Made by a program: the position numbers and the translations under genes. The notes below the pieces were generated by a model. That model was not told the DNA's origin and did not search any database. It saw nothing but the letters and a program-made list of their open reading frames with translations. Positions 63,320-64,000 of a stretch of 64,000 bases of DNA are shown one piece after another. This stretch comes from Pedobacter psychroterrae (GTDB lineage Bacteria; Bacteroidota; Bacteroidia; Sphingobacteriales; Sphingobacteriaceae): contig NZ_SJSL01000003.1 of NCBI RefSeq assembly GCF_004331695.1, forward strand, positions 186,001 to 250,000, in the 5' to 3' direction. The stretch's first letter is position 1. Every line of letters starts with the position of its first letter.

Positions 63320-64000
63320 ATGAAAAATACGGATCTATATAGTCTTTTTGAACTTTCCCCAGTGCCGATGTGGACCTTTGATGTTAAGACCCTTCGGTTT
63401 TTGGACGTTAACTTAGCCGCAACTACCAATTATGGCTATTCTCGGGATGAATTTCTCTCCATGTCAATTAATCAGATACGTCCCGATGATGACATTACCT
63501 GGGTTAGGAACATTGTCAGAGAAAATTTCCGTACTGGTAGTTTCTATCAGAACACCTTCAGGCATATACGTAAATGTGGAAAAATGATATATGTAGACAT
63601 TGCCAGCAACCTCATTAAGGTGGACGGAAGGGATGCAAGATTGGTGTTGGCCACCGATATCACAGAAAAACTCGAGGCACAGCAGGCGTTGTTCTTGAGC
63701 GAGCAACGTTTCAGGGCCCTGGTGCAGGATGGATCGGACATGATTACCATACTGGATACTGATTTTAGGTACAAGTATGTTAGTCCGGCCTCAGCAAGGG
63801 TATTTGGGATGCAACCTGAGCTTTTTATCGGAAAGGAAGCTTTTGAGTTTGTTCATCGCGATGATAGGGAAGTCCTTGAGCATGAAGCTGCCCGTATTTG
63901 GGACGAACGTAGCATCCAGCTTTCTCCCTACCGCTACCGCGATCATGTTGGCGGATGGCTTTGGATAGAAACCAGGGCAACGAACCTTTTTGATGATCCA
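63320..64000 (+). CDS. PAS-domain sensory protein, truncated by window edge
   Basis: The open frame runs from the ATG at 63320 to the window end without a stop (227 codons). Two PAS domains are visible. The first (about 1-105) has LYSLFELSPVPMWTFDV and ends in LATDITEKLEAQQ. The second (about 118 onward) has FRALVQDGSDMITILDTDFR and the VHRDDREV loop. No catalytic domain is seen yet; a histidine kinase C-terminus is the usual continuation. It lies 146 bp after the CheB-CheR-kinase gene, on the same strand. Confidence 0.85.
   Translation, partial: MKNTDLYSLFELSPVPMWTFDVKTLRFLDVNLAATTNYGYSRDEFLSMSINQIRPDDDITWVRNIVRENFRTGSFYQNTFRHIRKCGKMIYVDIASNLIKVDGRDARLVLATDITEKLEAQQALFLSEQRFRALVQDGSDMITILDTDFRYKYVSPASARVFGMQPELFIGKEAFEFVHRDDREVLEHEAARIWDERSIQLSPYRYRDHVGGWLWIETRATNLFDDP

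Overview
The window is chromosomal DNA from a Bacteroidota bacterium, most likely a Sphingobacteriaceae (Pedobacter-like) species. The reasons are the TAnnTTTG-type promoter in front of a tRNA gene, a TonB-dependent receptor with an N-terminal carboxypeptidase-regulatory-like domain, arrays of ~800-residue MacB/FtsX-type permeases, DUF2851, a Rho with a long low-complexity N-terminal region, and the CheB/CheR/kinase fusion. I see no rRNA, transposase, phage or CRISPR locus. Two tRNA-Leu genes are present.

Left region (1-22,700): a sigma-54 response regulator (cut by the left edge) diverges from a membrane-fusion protein plus ABC ATPase. A hybrid histidine kinase and a DUF892 ferritin-like gene follow, then a ~15 kb co-directional array of six paralogous ABC permeases with a second ATPase after the fourth. 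The array ends with a BtuF-like metal-receptor protein. Both transporter transcription units carry a TTGGCA..TTGGCA sigma-54-like -24/-12 element. About 95 bp upstream each has a related UAS-like element, and the two UAS copies sit at exactly the same distance from their -12 GC. The two units therefore look like one split regulon driven by the adjacent enhancer-binding protein.

Region 22,700-35,100: an M1 aminopeptidase, an S9 prolyl oligopeptidase and a class-C beta-lactamase-like serine hydrolase are secreted hydrolases. They are followed by a compact + strand cassette: AhpD-like CMD protein, TonB receptor, MFS transporter, and two more AhpD-like CMD proteins. This uptake-plus-redox cassette is the best candidate for an undescribed pathway.

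Region 35,100-58,400 is mostly housekeeping: tRNA-Leu(UAG), tig-clpP-clpX, AMP nucleosidase, a minus-strand ADP-heptose operon (rfaE1-gmhA-rfaE2-GT9) ending in a SixA-like phosphatase, a PolX whose polymerase carboxylates are all replaced, sppA, folK, an HPt protein, pssA, rho, pyrF, a DMT exporter, DUF2851, PspC-like, ftsK, a LolA-like protein, an MBL hydrolase and tRNA-Leu(GAG).

Right edge (58,400-64,000): a CheB methylesterase with a C-terminal zinc ribbon, a 1051-residue CheB-CheR-PAS-kinase fusion, and a truncated PAS-domain protein. Together they look like a sensory module based on methylation enzymes, with no cheA or cheW in view.
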